46,284 nucleotides of DNA from Gammaproteobacteria bacterium RIFCSPHIGHO2_12_FULL_41_20 (GTDB lineage Bacteria > Pseudomonadota > Gammaproteobacteria > DSM-16500): the NCBI GenBank assembly GCA_001801575.1, contig MGYC01000020.1, forward strand, positions 1 through 46,284. Direction: 5' to 3'. The translations under genes and the position numbers were made by a program. The notes below the pieces were generated by a model. The model was not told the origin of the DNA. It saw nothing but the letters and a program-made list of their open reading frames with translations, and searched no databases. Below are positions 1-8,381 of the stretch, in pieces (position 1 is the stretch's first letter; each line of letters begins with the position of its first letter).

Positions 1-72
1 CGAAGGATCAGCATCCTTGTCACAATACAGTCAACAAGGATGCTGATCCTTCGCTAACGCTCAGGATGACGA
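1..72. repeat. Family-A intergenic palindrome, cut by the window edge
   Basis: Positions 1-52 form a near-perfect hairpin: CGAAGGATCAGCATCCTTGT pairs with its complement ending at 52. It is followed by the outer arm GCTAACGCTCAGGATGAC. The same core (GTCATCCTGAGCG...GCGAAGGATC) recurs at 3914, 7459, 10632 and 19233. The left outer arm lies outside the window, so the ends cannot be judged. Confidence 0.85.
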
Positions 73-160
73 CACCAACTGCCGCTTCTAGGATAATGTA
101 CTAGACATACTTCTCTCGAGCATAAACGAAAATGAATTTATTTAGCAACTCTTACACGTC

Positions 161-335
161 CAGGAATTCCTGCCAAATAAAGTATGACAAGCGCACGGAT
201 TAGGCGTAAAAGCACAAATAAAGCGCAGGAAGCTGGGGGCAGCTTGTCCCCGCATGCTTTTAACAGGGAAGCCATTGTGCTTTTACACCTAAAATATCCG
301 TGCGCTTGTCATACTTTATTTGGCAGGAACTCCTG
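161..335. mobile_element. Family-B palindromic MITE with 9-bp target duplication
   Basis: Arms of about 60 bp (161-222 and 276-335) are inverted copies of each other: CAGGAATTCCTGCCAAATAA at the left and the complement of CAGGAGTTCCTGCCAAATAA at the right. Both continue into a shared stretch around TATGACAAGCGCACGGAT. The element is flanked by TTACACGTC (152-160) and TTATACGTC (336-344), a 9-bp direct repeat with one mismatch, as expected of a target-site duplication. The right duplication contains the TAA stop of the minus-strand NlpC-like gene. No transposase is encoded, so the element is non-autonomous. Confidence 0.8.
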
Positions 336-1220
336 TTATACGTCTACAGGCCTAGCCATCGCCACATCCACATGATAATTCCAATACGAATCTATTCCCC
401 AAGCATAAGCAGAAGGTTGGCCAGTTATAGGATTAGCCTTAAGCAGCAAGCTACCAATACCAATGCCGGAATCGTGCGATTGTCGGGTATCCTGACTATG
501 TCGAGTTGGAGCAGAGTCAGCGATGCGCACCAGAAAGGTATTCTTATCGCGCAATGGCTTACTCATAACAATCATGACATGCCCGCCAGTTACACCACCA
601 CGATGATTTTTATAACGAAATACAAGAATATCTCCGGGCTGCAACTTCTCTACATTGTCTACCACTCGCCAAAAATGGCTGGGGTCTTCTTCTAAGCCAA
701 TAAAAAAATCATAATAGTGCTGGGATGTTGGAGTATCGGCTCCGGTATAAGAAACTAAACTGGAATAGGCTTTGGGATTAACTAGTTTCAACAAACGATC
801 AACATAACGCGAACAATCAACAATATAGACTCCTCGTGCTATATCAAAATATGAGCCGCCTAACTTATAAGCGCTATAACTCACGGTTGATACTGTCTTT
901 TGCACAAAATCCACCAAATTATGGCCTATAGAAGTTACCAATTCTAACGAAGGCTTATGTTGATTTTTCGCAACATAAGAAGAAACCAGCGTATGGGAAG
1001 CTACTTTTTTTACATGCTTTGCTACAGCATGGCGCTGCTGTTTATGCAAAGAAGAAGCTCTCTGATGATTTTTCTTTTTCGCTGTTTTCACTATCTTAAC
1101 ATGAGAAGTAGATGGGGTTTTTTTATGTTGTGCTGCCTTAGCAAAACAAAGTGTTGCCGCACAAAACGTACTTATCATCAAGATAATGACTAGGGTCTGT
1201 TTACAATTCAAACCTCGCAC
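336..1220 (-). CDS. Exported NlpC/P60-like cysteine hydrolase
   Basis: About 294 aa. A signal peptide core (LVIILMISTFCAATLCFAKA) is followed by a Lys/His-rich low-complexity linker (about residues 32-90) and a C-terminal papain-like domain. Candidate catalytic residues, counted from the GTG start, are Cys136 in VDCSRYVDRL, His214 in GGHVMIVM and a possible polar residue near Asp234 in IADSAP. This is the Cys-His layout of NlpC/P60 peptidoglycan peptidases, so it probably acts on cell wall in the periplasm. I chose GTG at 1220 because AGGGA lies about 10 nt upstream; the frame stays open to an ATG at 1307 inside the MFS gene. The first residues (RGLNCKQTLV) are encoded by a repeat end (1189-1217) that also carries the stop of the upstream transporter. 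Family assignment is moderate, because the domain is divergent. Confidence 0.6.
   Translation of the reverse strand: MRGLNCKQTLVIILMISTFCAATLCFAKAAQHKKTPSTSHVKIVKTAKKKNHQRASSLHKQQRHAVAKHVKKVASHTLVSSYVAKNQHKPSLELVTSIGHNLVDFVQKTVSTVSYSAYKLGGSYFDIARGVYIVDCSRYVDRLLKLVNPKAYSSLVSYTGADTPTSQHYYDFFIGLEEDPSHFWRVVDNVEKLQPGDILVFRYKNHRGGVTGGHVMIVMSKPLRDKNTFLVRIADSAPTRHSQDTRQSHDSGIGIGSLLLKANPITGQPSAYAWGIDSYWNYHVDVAMARPVDV
1189..1217. repeat. Half copy of the TA-flanked palindromic element
   Basis: TAGGGTCTGTTTACAATTC followed by AAACCTCG matches the end of the element found complete in surA (30433-30596). On the minus strand it reads R-G-L-N-C-K-Q-T-L and joins directly to the hydrophobic core of the NlpC-like protein. 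It also contains the TGA stop of the MFS gene. Confidence 0.75.
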
Positions 1221-2476
1221 TTTGTTACCATCCCTATTGGTTCTTGTTGCCTTCTTGAAACCCAAGATAACGATACTATAGCACCCAAGCTCATAAAGAT
1301 AAGCCATATGGAAATAGCGCTAAATTTCCCAGTCATCTGATAAAGATAATGTTCAACCAGAGGAGTCATGCCACCAAATACTGCCATCCCCAAACAAAAG
1401 CTGAGTGAACTGCCGCGATAACGAACTTGCATAATAAATATATTTTTTAAATAAGCATTTGTTGGAGCTAATATCATTTCATTACCCATAATTAATAGTA
1501 GAAAAGCGGTGATAATCATTAACCATGTGCCACCATCTACTAGTTTTAACAAAGGATAAGCAAGCACCACTAAAAACCAACACCCAGTTAGCATCACTTG
1601 TATAGGCGACTTTTTATCAGCAACAATTCCCACCAATACTAAAAACAAGATGGCCATTATCATTAAAAACATATGTAACCACATTAATTGATGGCTAGTC
1701 ATGTAGCCCTTTTGCATTAAAATTGGATTAATAAATACTAAGATAGTAGTAATAGGCGCGGTAGTAAGGCCACCAAGAAATACTCCTGATAAAAGCTCAA
1801 TAGGATAGTGTTTTATTAAATAACGCAACCCATGGTGATACGTATCTGCACCTTGAAAGTGCGGCGACTCTAATAAATTGCGACGATATGCAATACCTGC
1901 AATACCAATTATTCCTCCAAAAATAAATGCCAGTCGCCAACTCCAGCTTGGCATGGCCGGCAAAGTTAAAATCACCCCTATCAAACAAGCTAGAACAGAG
2001 CCAGTTACCGCAATGGCTGTCAATAAGCTACCCGTTAATAGCTCTTGTTTATTTTGCGCATGCTCAACCACATAAATACCCGCACCATTGTATTCGCCAC
2101 CAAAACAAAATACTTGTACCGCCTTGATCACAGTAATCATCACTATCGACCAGACACCGATCACTGCATAAGATGGAATCAACCCTATCATAAACGTTGC
2201 TATGGCTATACCGTACATAGAGCTTAATAATGCAGTACGACGACCATAAGTATCACCAAGATAGCCAAAAACCACAGCTCCTAAGGGACGTGTTAACATG
2301 GATATAAATAATATGAAATAACCCATCACTAATGTCTGATACGTAGAAGCTCCTGGAAATAATACGGGCGAGAAAATCGGCAAGAAAATAATAAACAAAA
2401 CCACATCGTAATATTCGACAAGGGTGCCAAAAGCGGCGCCTAAAAAAGCTTGGTTAAATAGTTTTTGTTTTAACAT
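1208..2476 (-). CDS. MFS transporter, metabolite:H+ symporter (ProP-like) type
   Basis: About 422 aa with roughly 12 hydrophobic segments, so an inner-membrane transporter. The family signature between TM2 and TM3 is present as GYLGDTYGRR (residues 71-80), preceded by LTRPLGAVVFG, which is typical of the MHS subgroup (ProP, KgtP, ShiA relatives). FGGEYNGAGIYVVEHA in TM4-5 fits the same subgroup. The substrate cannot be read from sequence; an organic acid, proline/betaine or similar small solute is likely. The start at 2476 is preceded by TAAGG at a good distance and lies 20 nt after the stop of the spermidine-synthase-like gene, so the two are probably co-transcribed. The final codons (CEV-stop) lie in a repeat end, so the native C-terminus may have been trimmed. 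Confidence 0.85.
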   Translation of the reverse strand: MLKQKLFNQAFLGAAFGTLVEYYDVVLFIIFLPIFSPVLFPGASTYQTLVMGYFILFISMLTRPLGAVVFGYLGDTYGRRTALLSSMYGIAIATFMIGLIPSYAVIGVWSIVMITVIKAVQVFCFGGEYNGAGIYVVEHAQNKQELLTGSLLTAIAVTGSVLACLIGVILTLPAMPSWSWRLAFIFGGIIGIAGIAYRRNLLESPHFQGADTYHHGLRYLIKHYPIELLSGVFLGGLTTAPITTILVFINPILMQKGYMTSHQLMWLHMFLMIMAILFLVLVGIVADKKSPIQVMLTGCWFLVVLAYPLLKLVDGGTWLMIITAFLLLIMGNEMILAPTNAYLKNIFIMQVRYRGSSLSFCLGMAVFGGMTPLVEHYLYQMTGKFSAISIWLIFMSLGAIVSLSWVSRRQQEPIGMVTKCEV

Positions 2477-2495
2477 GTCATACCTTAGATATAGC

Positions 2496-3890
2496 TTACC
2501 AATTAAAAGAATCCGTTGTTGCATTGTTAAGGTTATCTGAATAGATAACGCTATCCGATTGATTACCTTTATTACTACAAGCATAAAGAATATTAGTCGG
2601 TCTATCCTCATAAGCTAAAGGTATCGTCATACAGCTATGAAATACTGTGCGTATCGTATTATCCACACGCTTGGAATAAGCATCAGCAAGCAGAGGATTA
2701 GCAATAATATTAAAAATCACCACGCCGCTTGCGGATAATCTTAATTTTATTATCTGCATATATTCCCGTGTTAACAAATAAGCAGGCATTGACTTAATAT
2801 CGCTGTATACATCGACTATAATCGCATCATATAAATTATTCGTTGTTTGCAGATAATGTCTAGCGTCATCAACCACAAAATCACTCTGCATTTCGTTAAG
2901 AAATTGGGGAACAACAATGTTTTTTATTTTACTATCAATATCTACATAGGTAATATGATTATGGTAATCACTTGCTGCTGTTAATGAAAACCCACCCGCT
3001 CCTAACACCAGAATGCTTTTGTCACGAAGTTTTAGCTCATGAAATAATATTTTTTTTATCCGCTCAATATAAGCAAATCCCTGTTTATCTTTATTCACAA
3101 AAGAACTGGGTGCTTCGTTAATAAATAAAATCTGTTCATCATTTTTTAATGGAGAATTATTCTGGTTAGAAATCTGGTAATTTGCATAATGATTAGTTAA
3201 AATAAAAAAGTGTCTCTCTATTAATATATTCAATGGATAAATTAAACTAATCACCACTAGCATTATGCATAACAGCAACAAAAAAGCTTTAGCACTGTCC
3301 GCCAGAAAAAACACTAACAATAGCAACAAAAAAACATTAATTATTATTGTCCAAGCTACACCGAGAAAAGACATCAATACTAGCGTAGTCAACGTTGCGC
3401 CCAAAAAAGCTCCTACCGTGCTTAGCCCCAATGTCTCTCCACCAATTTTACCGGCTAATGCATCTTGTTTAACCATATTCATAGTAATAGGGATGGTTTG
3501 ACCTAACAAATAGCTTAACGGTGCAATGACAAATAACAAGTAAGCAATTAAAGGGTAAACAATATGTGGGCCGGTAATACGTTGCACAGCATAAAAAAAC
3601 AAAGTAATAAACGCGTAAGACAACCCCACACCTAACCACACGGCACTAATCAGGAAATTAACCTGTAGAGACTGACGTAACTGTGTACACAAACGTCCAC
3701 CACGTTGATAACCACCAGCAAGAAACAGTAGAAAAAAGCCTATAATTAAACTTGTCACGATCACGCTTCCACCCGCAACTGGTAACAATTGGCGAATAGT
3801 AAGAATTTCCACCGCAATAGAAACAAATCCTTCTATAAATATTATAAGGGGTAAAAGATAACGCAATGGTAACGCTCTAGATATATCCAT
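2496..3890 (-). CDS. Membrane-anchored spermidine-synthase-like protein
   Basis: 464 aa. The N-terminal half (about residues 10-225) holds six to eight transmembrane segments. The C-terminal half (about 270-430) is a SpeE-like Rossmann methyltransferase fold: nucleotide-binding loop LVLGAGG (294-300), acidic strand end YVDID (315-319), VDDARHYL (340-347) and IIVDVYSD. The acidic residue that follows the glycine loop in true aminopropyltransferases (GG-x-[DE]-G) is absent, so spermidine synthesis is doubtful. Similar fused membrane/SpeE-like proteins are widespread and mostly uncharacterised. It precedes the MHS transporter by 20 bp, which suggests a joint role. There is no strong Shine-Dalgarno at the ATG. 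Its promoter probably lies in or beyond the hairpin at 3914-4029. Confidence 0.75.
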   Translation of the reverse strand: MDISRALPLRYLLPLIIFIEGFVSIAVEILTIRQLLPVAGGSVIVTSLIIGFFLLFLAGGYQRGGRLCTQLRQSLQVNFLISAVWLGVGLSYAFITLFFYAVQRITGPHIVYPLIAYLLFVIAPLSYLLGQTIPITMNMVKQDALAGKIGGETLGLSTVGAFLGATLTTLVLMSFLGVAWTIIINVFLLLLLVFFLADSAKAFLLLLCIMLVVISLIYPLNILIERHFFILTNHYANYQISNQNNSPLKNDEQILFINEAPSSFVNKDKQGFAYIERIKKILFHELKLRDKSILVLGAGGFSLTAASDYHNHITYVDIDSKIKNIVVPQFLNEMQSDFVVDDARHYLQTTNNLYDAIIVDVYSDIKSMPAYLLTREYMQIIKLRLSASGVVIFNIIANPLLADAYSKRVDNTIRTVFHSCMTIPLAYEDRPTNILYACSNKGNQSDSVIYSDNLNNATTDSFNW

Positions 3891-3913
3891 GGTTAATATT
3901 TACTCGTTAGCCT

Positions 3914-4029
3914 GTCATTCTGAGTCCGTTTGTCATCCTGAGCTTGCGAAGGATCGTATGCTTGTCATGATAGCTAACAAGTATACTGATCCTTCGCAAG
4001 CTCAGGATGACAAATGGACTCAGAATGAC
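3914..4029. repeat. Family-A nested palindrome between two minus-strand genes
   Basis: GTCATTCTGAGTCC and GTCATCCTGAGCTTGCGAAG are followed by a short loop region and the complements of both (ending CTCAGAATGAC at 4029). This gives a stem of about 50 bp. I found no clear flanking direct repeat. It separates fabV from the downstream spermidine-synthase-like gene and could act as a terminator or processing hairpin. Confidence 0.85.
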
Positions 4030-4040
4030 GACTGAAACAC

Positions 4041-5228
4041 TCAAAGCGAGTCTATTTTCATCTTTGCTTCCACATCCATCTCATAATCAACATTTTTTGC
4101 ATTAAATCCAAACAAGCGATAAAATTCGTCACAGTAACCTTCCACATCAGTCAACTGTGTTAGCGTTTCTGAAGTTATTTTTGGCCATAGCGCGGCTATT
4201 TTTTCCTGTATCGCTTCTTGCATTTCTAAATCGTCAATACGGATTTGCCCTTCAGCATCACAACCTAATCCGTGTGGAGAATAGAGATGATCTTTAAACA
4301 ATCTATATATTTGCTCAATGCACCCTTCATGTGTCCCTTGCTCCTTCATTACTTTAAACAATAAAGAAATATATAATGGCACAACAGGTATCGCGGCACT
4401 TGCCTGTGTCACTACAGCTTTATTAACTGAAATTAATGCTTTACCATGCAGGTTTTGCAATTTTTTTGTTAACTGCTGTGCCGTCATCCGCAAATGATCT
4501 TTAGCACGACCAATCGTACCTTCTTTATATATAGGATAAGTTAAATGTGGACCAATGTAAGAATACGCTACCGTGGTTACACCCTCTGCAAGTAAATTTT
4601 CCTTAGCTAGAAAATCCATCCATATTTCCCAATCTTCTCCACCCATCACTGCCACCGTATTTGCAATCTCCTCTTCTACCGCCGCAGATAAGGTAATCTC
4701 TTTCACTTCTTTACGAAATGCATCTACTGTCTTGCTTGTAAAGTCGCGGCCAATGGGCTTTAACACAGATGAATAAACTTGGCCAGTATCTGGATGTATG
4801 CGGCGCGGTGACGCTAAACTATAAATAACCAAATCAACTTGTTTTAGATCTTTACGAATTAGCTCTGCGGTTTGTTGCTTGATTTCGTGAGAAAATGCAT
4901 CGCCATTAATACTTTTTGCAAAATAATGATCCTGATGCGCTATCTTTTCAAATGCCGCTGTATTGTACCACCCCGCCGTTGCCGTACGCTTTTCATCCGC
5001 CTCTCGTTCATAAAATACACCTATGGTTTTTGCACCGGCTCCAAATGTCGTTACAATACGACTGGCCAACCCATAACCGGTAGATGCACCAATAACCAGT
5101 ACACACTTAGGGCCCATAAATTGGCCTTTCGACTTTACATAATTAACTTGATCCATAACCACTTGGTAGCAACCTAGCGGATGCGCCGTAGTACATATAA
5201 ATCCACGAATTTTAGGCTGTATCATCAT
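4041..5228 (-). CDS. fabV: Enoyl-[acyl-carrier-protein] reductase FabV
   Basis: 395 aa, the usual FabV length. It carries out the final, NADH-dependent reduction of trans-2-enoyl-ACP in type II fatty acid elongation, in the cytosol. Motifs seen: N-terminal IKPKIRGF-like start (MIQPKIRGFICTTAHPLGC), dinucleotide loop GASTGYGLASR (48-58), and the FabV-specific active site Tyr234-x8-Lys243 in YKEGTIGRAK. The spacing of eight distinguishes FabV from FabI (x6). In characterised species FabV is insensitive to triclosan. No FabI is visible in this window. The start has AAGGAG 5 nt upstream (5235-5240), placed at the base of the repeat hairpin 5238-5368. Downstream lies another hairpin, so the gene is probably monocistronic or read through from the gene at 5372. 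Confidence 0.95.
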   Translation of the reverse strand: MMIQPKIRGFICTTAHPLGCYQVVMDQVNYVKSKGQFMGPKCVLVIGASTGYGLASRIVTTFGAGAKTIGVFYEREADEKRTATAGWYNTAAFEKIAHQDHYFAKSINGDAFSHEIKQQTAELIRKDLKQVDLVIYSLASPRRIHPDTGQVYSSVLKPIGRDFTSKTVDAFRKEVKEITLSAAVEEEIANTVAVMGGEDWEIWMDFLAKENLLAEGVTTVAYSYIGPHLTYPIYKEGTIGRAKDHLRMTAQQLTKKLQNLHGKALISVNKAVVTQASAAIPVVPLYISLLFKVMKEQGTHEGCIEQIYRLFKDHLYSPHGLGCDAEGQIRIDDLEMQEAIQEKIAALWPKITSETLTQLTDVEGYCDEFYRLFGFNAKNVDYEMDVEAKMKIDSL

Positions 5229-5237
5229 AACAACTCC

Positions 5238-5368
5238 TTAAGAGCACCTCTAGAAATTACCATTTCGACTTTTGTCATTCTGAGCGAAGCGAAGAATCTG
5301 ATTATTTATCAAGCACAAACCAGATCCTTCACTTCGTTCAGGATGACAAATTCTAGAGGTGCCCTTAA
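5238..5368. repeat. Family-A-like palindrome overlapping the fabV ribosome binding site
   Basis: The outer arms TTAAGAGCACCTCTAGAA (5238-5255) and its complement (5351-5368) enclose GTCATTCTGAGCGAAGCGAA and a diverged complement. CCTTAAG (5236-5242) and CCTTAAA (5363-5369) look like an imperfect target duplication. The fabV Shine-Dalgarno (5235-5240 on minus) partly falls in the base of the stem. Confidence 0.8.
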
Positions 5369-5371
5369 ACA

Positions 5372-7432
5372 TCAGCATTTATAAAATGCGCTTCTCAAAA
5401 CAACAAACACCAACAATAATATCCAACACTGCCAGGCAAATGCACTAATATAATTAGCCCATAATAGACCGCGAAACTGCACACTAATTAGATTATCTCC
5501 CGCCTCAGGAATAAGGGCAGTCAACAAACGATTACGGTAAAATACACTAAAATAAGGAACCACTTTATTATTCAGCGTAATAGTTAATAGCTGCGGATAA
5601 TAAAATACAGGTAACTCTAACAAATGCACATTGGCTGGAACCTTAAGGCGACAAGTCATATTTGATTGTTGTTGGCAATAAGGCTGAACCTGCTGTACCT
5701 GAAGTAGTGCTTTTTTCGACAGAAATCCCTCTAAAATAATTTCATCCAATGGCATAGCAAAAGCATGCTTTTCACAATTGCGGCCGTTACAATTTTGCAC
5801 AGAAAATTGCAGAGATAGTATCGATACGTGTTTTAATGATGATAGAATTGTACGTAAAGAGATATGCCATTGAAACTTACCTGGCATTAACAAGAACTTC
5901 TGTACTGTCACGCCATTTGCTGACAATAACACTGTTTGGTTTACCATGGCACCGAAAACGTGTCCGCTTACAGAGAGCACAGGCTCATGCGCACCTTGTA
6001 GTAAAGCAACAGGAATAATAATCGGTGATAATGAACGAAGATCTAATTCTTGATGAAAACGTACCGAATCAATTAATAAATTATCCACCATATTCACAAA
6101 CTGCGGAGATTTTCCGGCATCGATAACATAAAAATCAGAGTCTTTTATTAAAGGCAGTATCTCAGAAAAACGAGTGGATTGCAGATTCGAGGAAACAAAC
6201 CACGTACCAACACTAAGCACTGATAAAAACGCAATAATGATGCCAGCATTTTTTGTGATTTTTCCCTGAAAAAACCAACTCAAGCACCAAGCAAACAACA
6301 ATGCGCCAATCCAAGTTATTTGCCCCAGCAACCGCCAACTATATTGTAAAAACAGTAAAGAAGGTGGCAACCATTGCCAAAAGTTAAATGGAGACCACGT
6401 TAGAAAAAGCATAAGAAAAAACAATAACAACAATGGTTTTAACCAATTATCTATTGGTCGGTTTAATGGTTTTACTCGATATAAAACAGCATAAATAGAG
6501 ATACTCACTGCTATCAATATCGGTAATCCTATATTAGGATGAATATACGCAATAGAATCCATTAGCCTGCCCATGCCACTGGGTAGATCATTCGCTGTTG
6601 CCGCTTGTGGTGATAGTAAATCCATTAATGAAGGGCTATAAGCATAAAAATAATCCGCGTTATTAAAGGTACGATTCGCGACGAAATACCGAGAAAAAAA
6701 TCCGATGGGCGCTAGATACCATATTGCTAATAAGCAACCAAATCCATAGGAAGCTATAACAGCTGTCACGTTACGCCAATGATAAGAAGATTGACTACTT
6801 TTCATGATTAGCAATATTACTATAGAAAATGAGGTGACAAGAAAAGTAAGAAAATGTGTCGTTGCCAATAAATACCACACCAATGCTGTTGGTAAGATAC
6901 CTTTAAGATTATAAGAGCAATCAGCGCAACGTAATGTATAAAACAACACCGCAGGTAACAAACCTAGTGCAATAGTTTCATTAAAAGCACCAATATGATT
7001 AATGACAATAATCATATAAGGAGCAGTTAGATAAACTAACCCTGACAGCATGGCGATGGGACGTGACAGAGTAAGCCAATAGCTTAAACGGCTCATATAA
7101 ATGCCACCGACTACCAAAGCACCCCACACTGTCATCTTATAAGCAAGAAAAGGATTGGCCACACCCCAGCGATGAATAATTCCCGCCACGGTATAACTAG
7201 ATGGCGAATAAAATTGAAATAGAGGATATAAAAAACCATCGCTGTTAGTAATGGCACGTAAAGGGAATTGCCCCATCAGCAATGCCCAGCGCGCATGGAT
7301 AATAGCGGAAATATGACTCAAGTAATCTAAATTATTAGGAACCCAAGTATTCGATGCTAGCGGCATTAAAACAAAAATAGCCACGCTAGAAAAAATAAAA
7401 AACGGTAAAAAATATCGTCGCCACCAAGCCAT
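5372..7432 (-). CDS. Large multispanning membrane protein, GT-C-like / PTPS-related family
   Basis: 686 aa with about 12 hydrophobic segments up to about residue 400 and another at the extreme C-terminus, separated by a periplasmic domain of about 250 aa. The N-terminal loop with N-N-L-D-Y-L-S-H and FPLRAITNSDGFLYPLFQFY resembles the membrane proteins annotated as 6-pyruvoyl-tetrahydropterin-synthase-related (PF10131). These look like GT-C glycosyltransferases using lipid-linked sugars, where an early acidic residue is catalytic. I infer a role in glycosylating a surface lipid or polymer; no substrate can be named. AGGA lies 9 nt before the ATG. It stands alone between two palindromes, upstream of fabV in the same direction. 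Confidence 0.6.
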   Translation of the reverse strand: MAWWRRYFLPFFIFSSVAIFVLMPLASNTWVPNNLDYLSHISAIIHARWALLMGQFPLRAITNSDGFLYPLFQFYSPSSYTVAGIIHRWGVANPFLAYKMTVWGALVVGGIYMSRLSYWLTLSRPIAMLSGLVYLTAPYMIIVINHIGAFNETIALGLLPAVLFYTLRCADCSYNLKGILPTALVWYLLATTHFLTFLVTSFSIVILLIMKSSQSSYHWRNVTAVIASYGFGCLLAIWYLAPIGFFSRYFVANRTFNNADYFYAYSPSLMDLLSPQAATANDLPSGMGRLMDSIAYIHPNIGLPILIAVSISIYAVLYRVKPLNRPIDNWLKPLLLLFFLMLFLTWSPFNFWQWLPPSLLFLQYSWRLLGQITWIGALLFAWCLSWFFQGKITKNAGIIIAFLSVLSVGTWFVSSNLQSTRFSEILPLIKDSDFYVIDAGKSPQFVNMVDNLLIDSVRFHQELDLRSLSPIIIPVALLQGAHEPVLSVSGHVFGAMVNQTVLLSANGVTVQKFLLMPGKFQWHISLRTILSSLKHVSILSLQFSVQNCNGRNCEKHAFAMPLDEIILEGFLSKKALLQVQQVQPYCQQQSNMTCRLKVPANVHLLELPVFYYPQLLTITLNNKVVPYFSVFYRNRLLTALIPEAGDNLISVQFRGLLWANYISAFAWQCWILLLVFVVLRSAFYKC

Positions 7433-7458
7433 TATATGGGTTCCTAATGCGTATTATG

Positions 7459-7581
7459 CAGCAGTTCCTGCCAACACTGTCATCCTGAGCGTCAGCGAAG
7501 GATCTTCTTAATAAACACCGAGGATTTATTAAGAAGATCCTTCGCTGACGCTCAGGATGACAGTGTTAGCAGGAACTGCTG
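7459..7581. mobile_element. Family-A palindromic MITE (CAG...CTG) with target duplication
   Basis: CAGCAGTTCCTGCCAACACT begins a nearly uninterrupted stem of about 55 bp around a small loop near 7518, ending in GGAACTGCTG at 7581. The flanks are CGTATTATG (7450-7458) and CGTATTATA (7582-7590), identical at 8 of 9 positions. There is no coding capacity. Confidence 0.88.
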
Positions 7582-7625
7582 CGTATTATATGAGGTGATA
7601 TAAGCGTTTCTCCATGAGAAGAGAG

Positions 7626-8381
7626 TCAAGGAGAAGCCGCATCAATACCTCGCTGTCGCACTGCTTCGAACAAAAAAACGGCAGCTGCCACAGCTACATT
7701 CAGGCTACTCACCGCTCCATACATAGGAATATGCAATAATTCATCACAATGTTCACGGGTTAATCGGCGTAATCCTGCACCTTCAGCGCCTAATACAATC
7801 GCGGTAGATAAAGTAAAATCTGCCTGATAAAGACTTTTCTTTGCTTCACCAGCCGCACCAAAAATCCAAATATTATGTTCTTTTAAATCACGTAATGTAC
7901 GTGCTAAATTCGTTACTTGGATAAAAGGCACAATCTCAGCAGCCCCACATGCAACTTTGCTAACAGTCGACGTCAATCCAACCGACTTATCTTTGGGTGC
8001 GAGCACTGCATGCACCCCCGTTGCCTCAGCACTACGCAAACATGCGCCTAAATTATGCGGATCTTGAATATTGTCCAAAATTAAAAAAAACGCAGGTGCA
8101 ACAAGCTCAGACAATATAACTTGTAATGCAGCTTCGTTAAGACTTTTTGCCATCGCACACTGTGCCACTACCCCTTGATGAGAGGCTCGTTGCGTAAGAT
8201 GATCAAGTTTTTCACGTGACACTAGCTCTAAAGGAATGGCGTGCTGCTTGGCTAGCTGTTTAAAGAGCTGTATTGTTTGTTCATCGCGTTGCACTTGCAT
8301 ATAGAGTCGCACAATACGCTCTGGTTGCTTAGCGAACAGCATTTCCAACGTATGAATTCCATAAAGAAAAGATGTAGTCAC
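7626..8381 (-). CDS. rlmB: 23S rRNA (guanosine-2'-O-)-methyltransferase RlmB
   Basis: 251 aa SPOUT-class methyltransferase that methylates the ribose of G2251 in the 23S rRNA P loop. The N-terminal substrate-binding domain (about 1-80) is followed by the knotted SpoU domain with motif 1 NLGACLRSAEA (110-120), motif 2 VLGAEGAGL (196-204) and motif 3 IPMYGAVSSLNVAVA (218-232). The start is a GTG (8379-8381) that overlaps the rnr stop in the form GTGA. It is therefore translationally coupled to rnr, the usual gammaproteobacterial rnr-rlmB pair. Confidence 0.95.
   Translation of the reverse strand: MTTSFLYGIHTLEMLFAKQPERIVRLYMQVQRDEQTIQLFKQLAKQHAIPLELVSREKLDHLTQRASHQGVVAQCAMAKSLNEAALQVILSELVAPAFFLILDNIQDPHNLGACLRSAEATGVHAVLAPKDKSVGLTSTVSKVACGAAEIVPFIQVTNLARTLRDLKEHNIWIFGAAGEAKKSLYQADFTLSTAIVLGAEGAGLRRLTREHCDELLHIPMYGAVSSLNVAVAAAVFLFEAVRQRGIDAASP

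Noticed and set aside
184-375. Open frames in the first 700 bases on the plus strand
   Set aside because: They lie in the arms of the palindromic element 161-335 or opposite the NlpC-like gene, with no ribosome binding site and no protein-like composition.
2496-3890. True spermidine synthase
   Set aside because: It has a large membrane half, and the acidic residue expected in the glycine-rich loop is missing, so the activity cannot be assumed.
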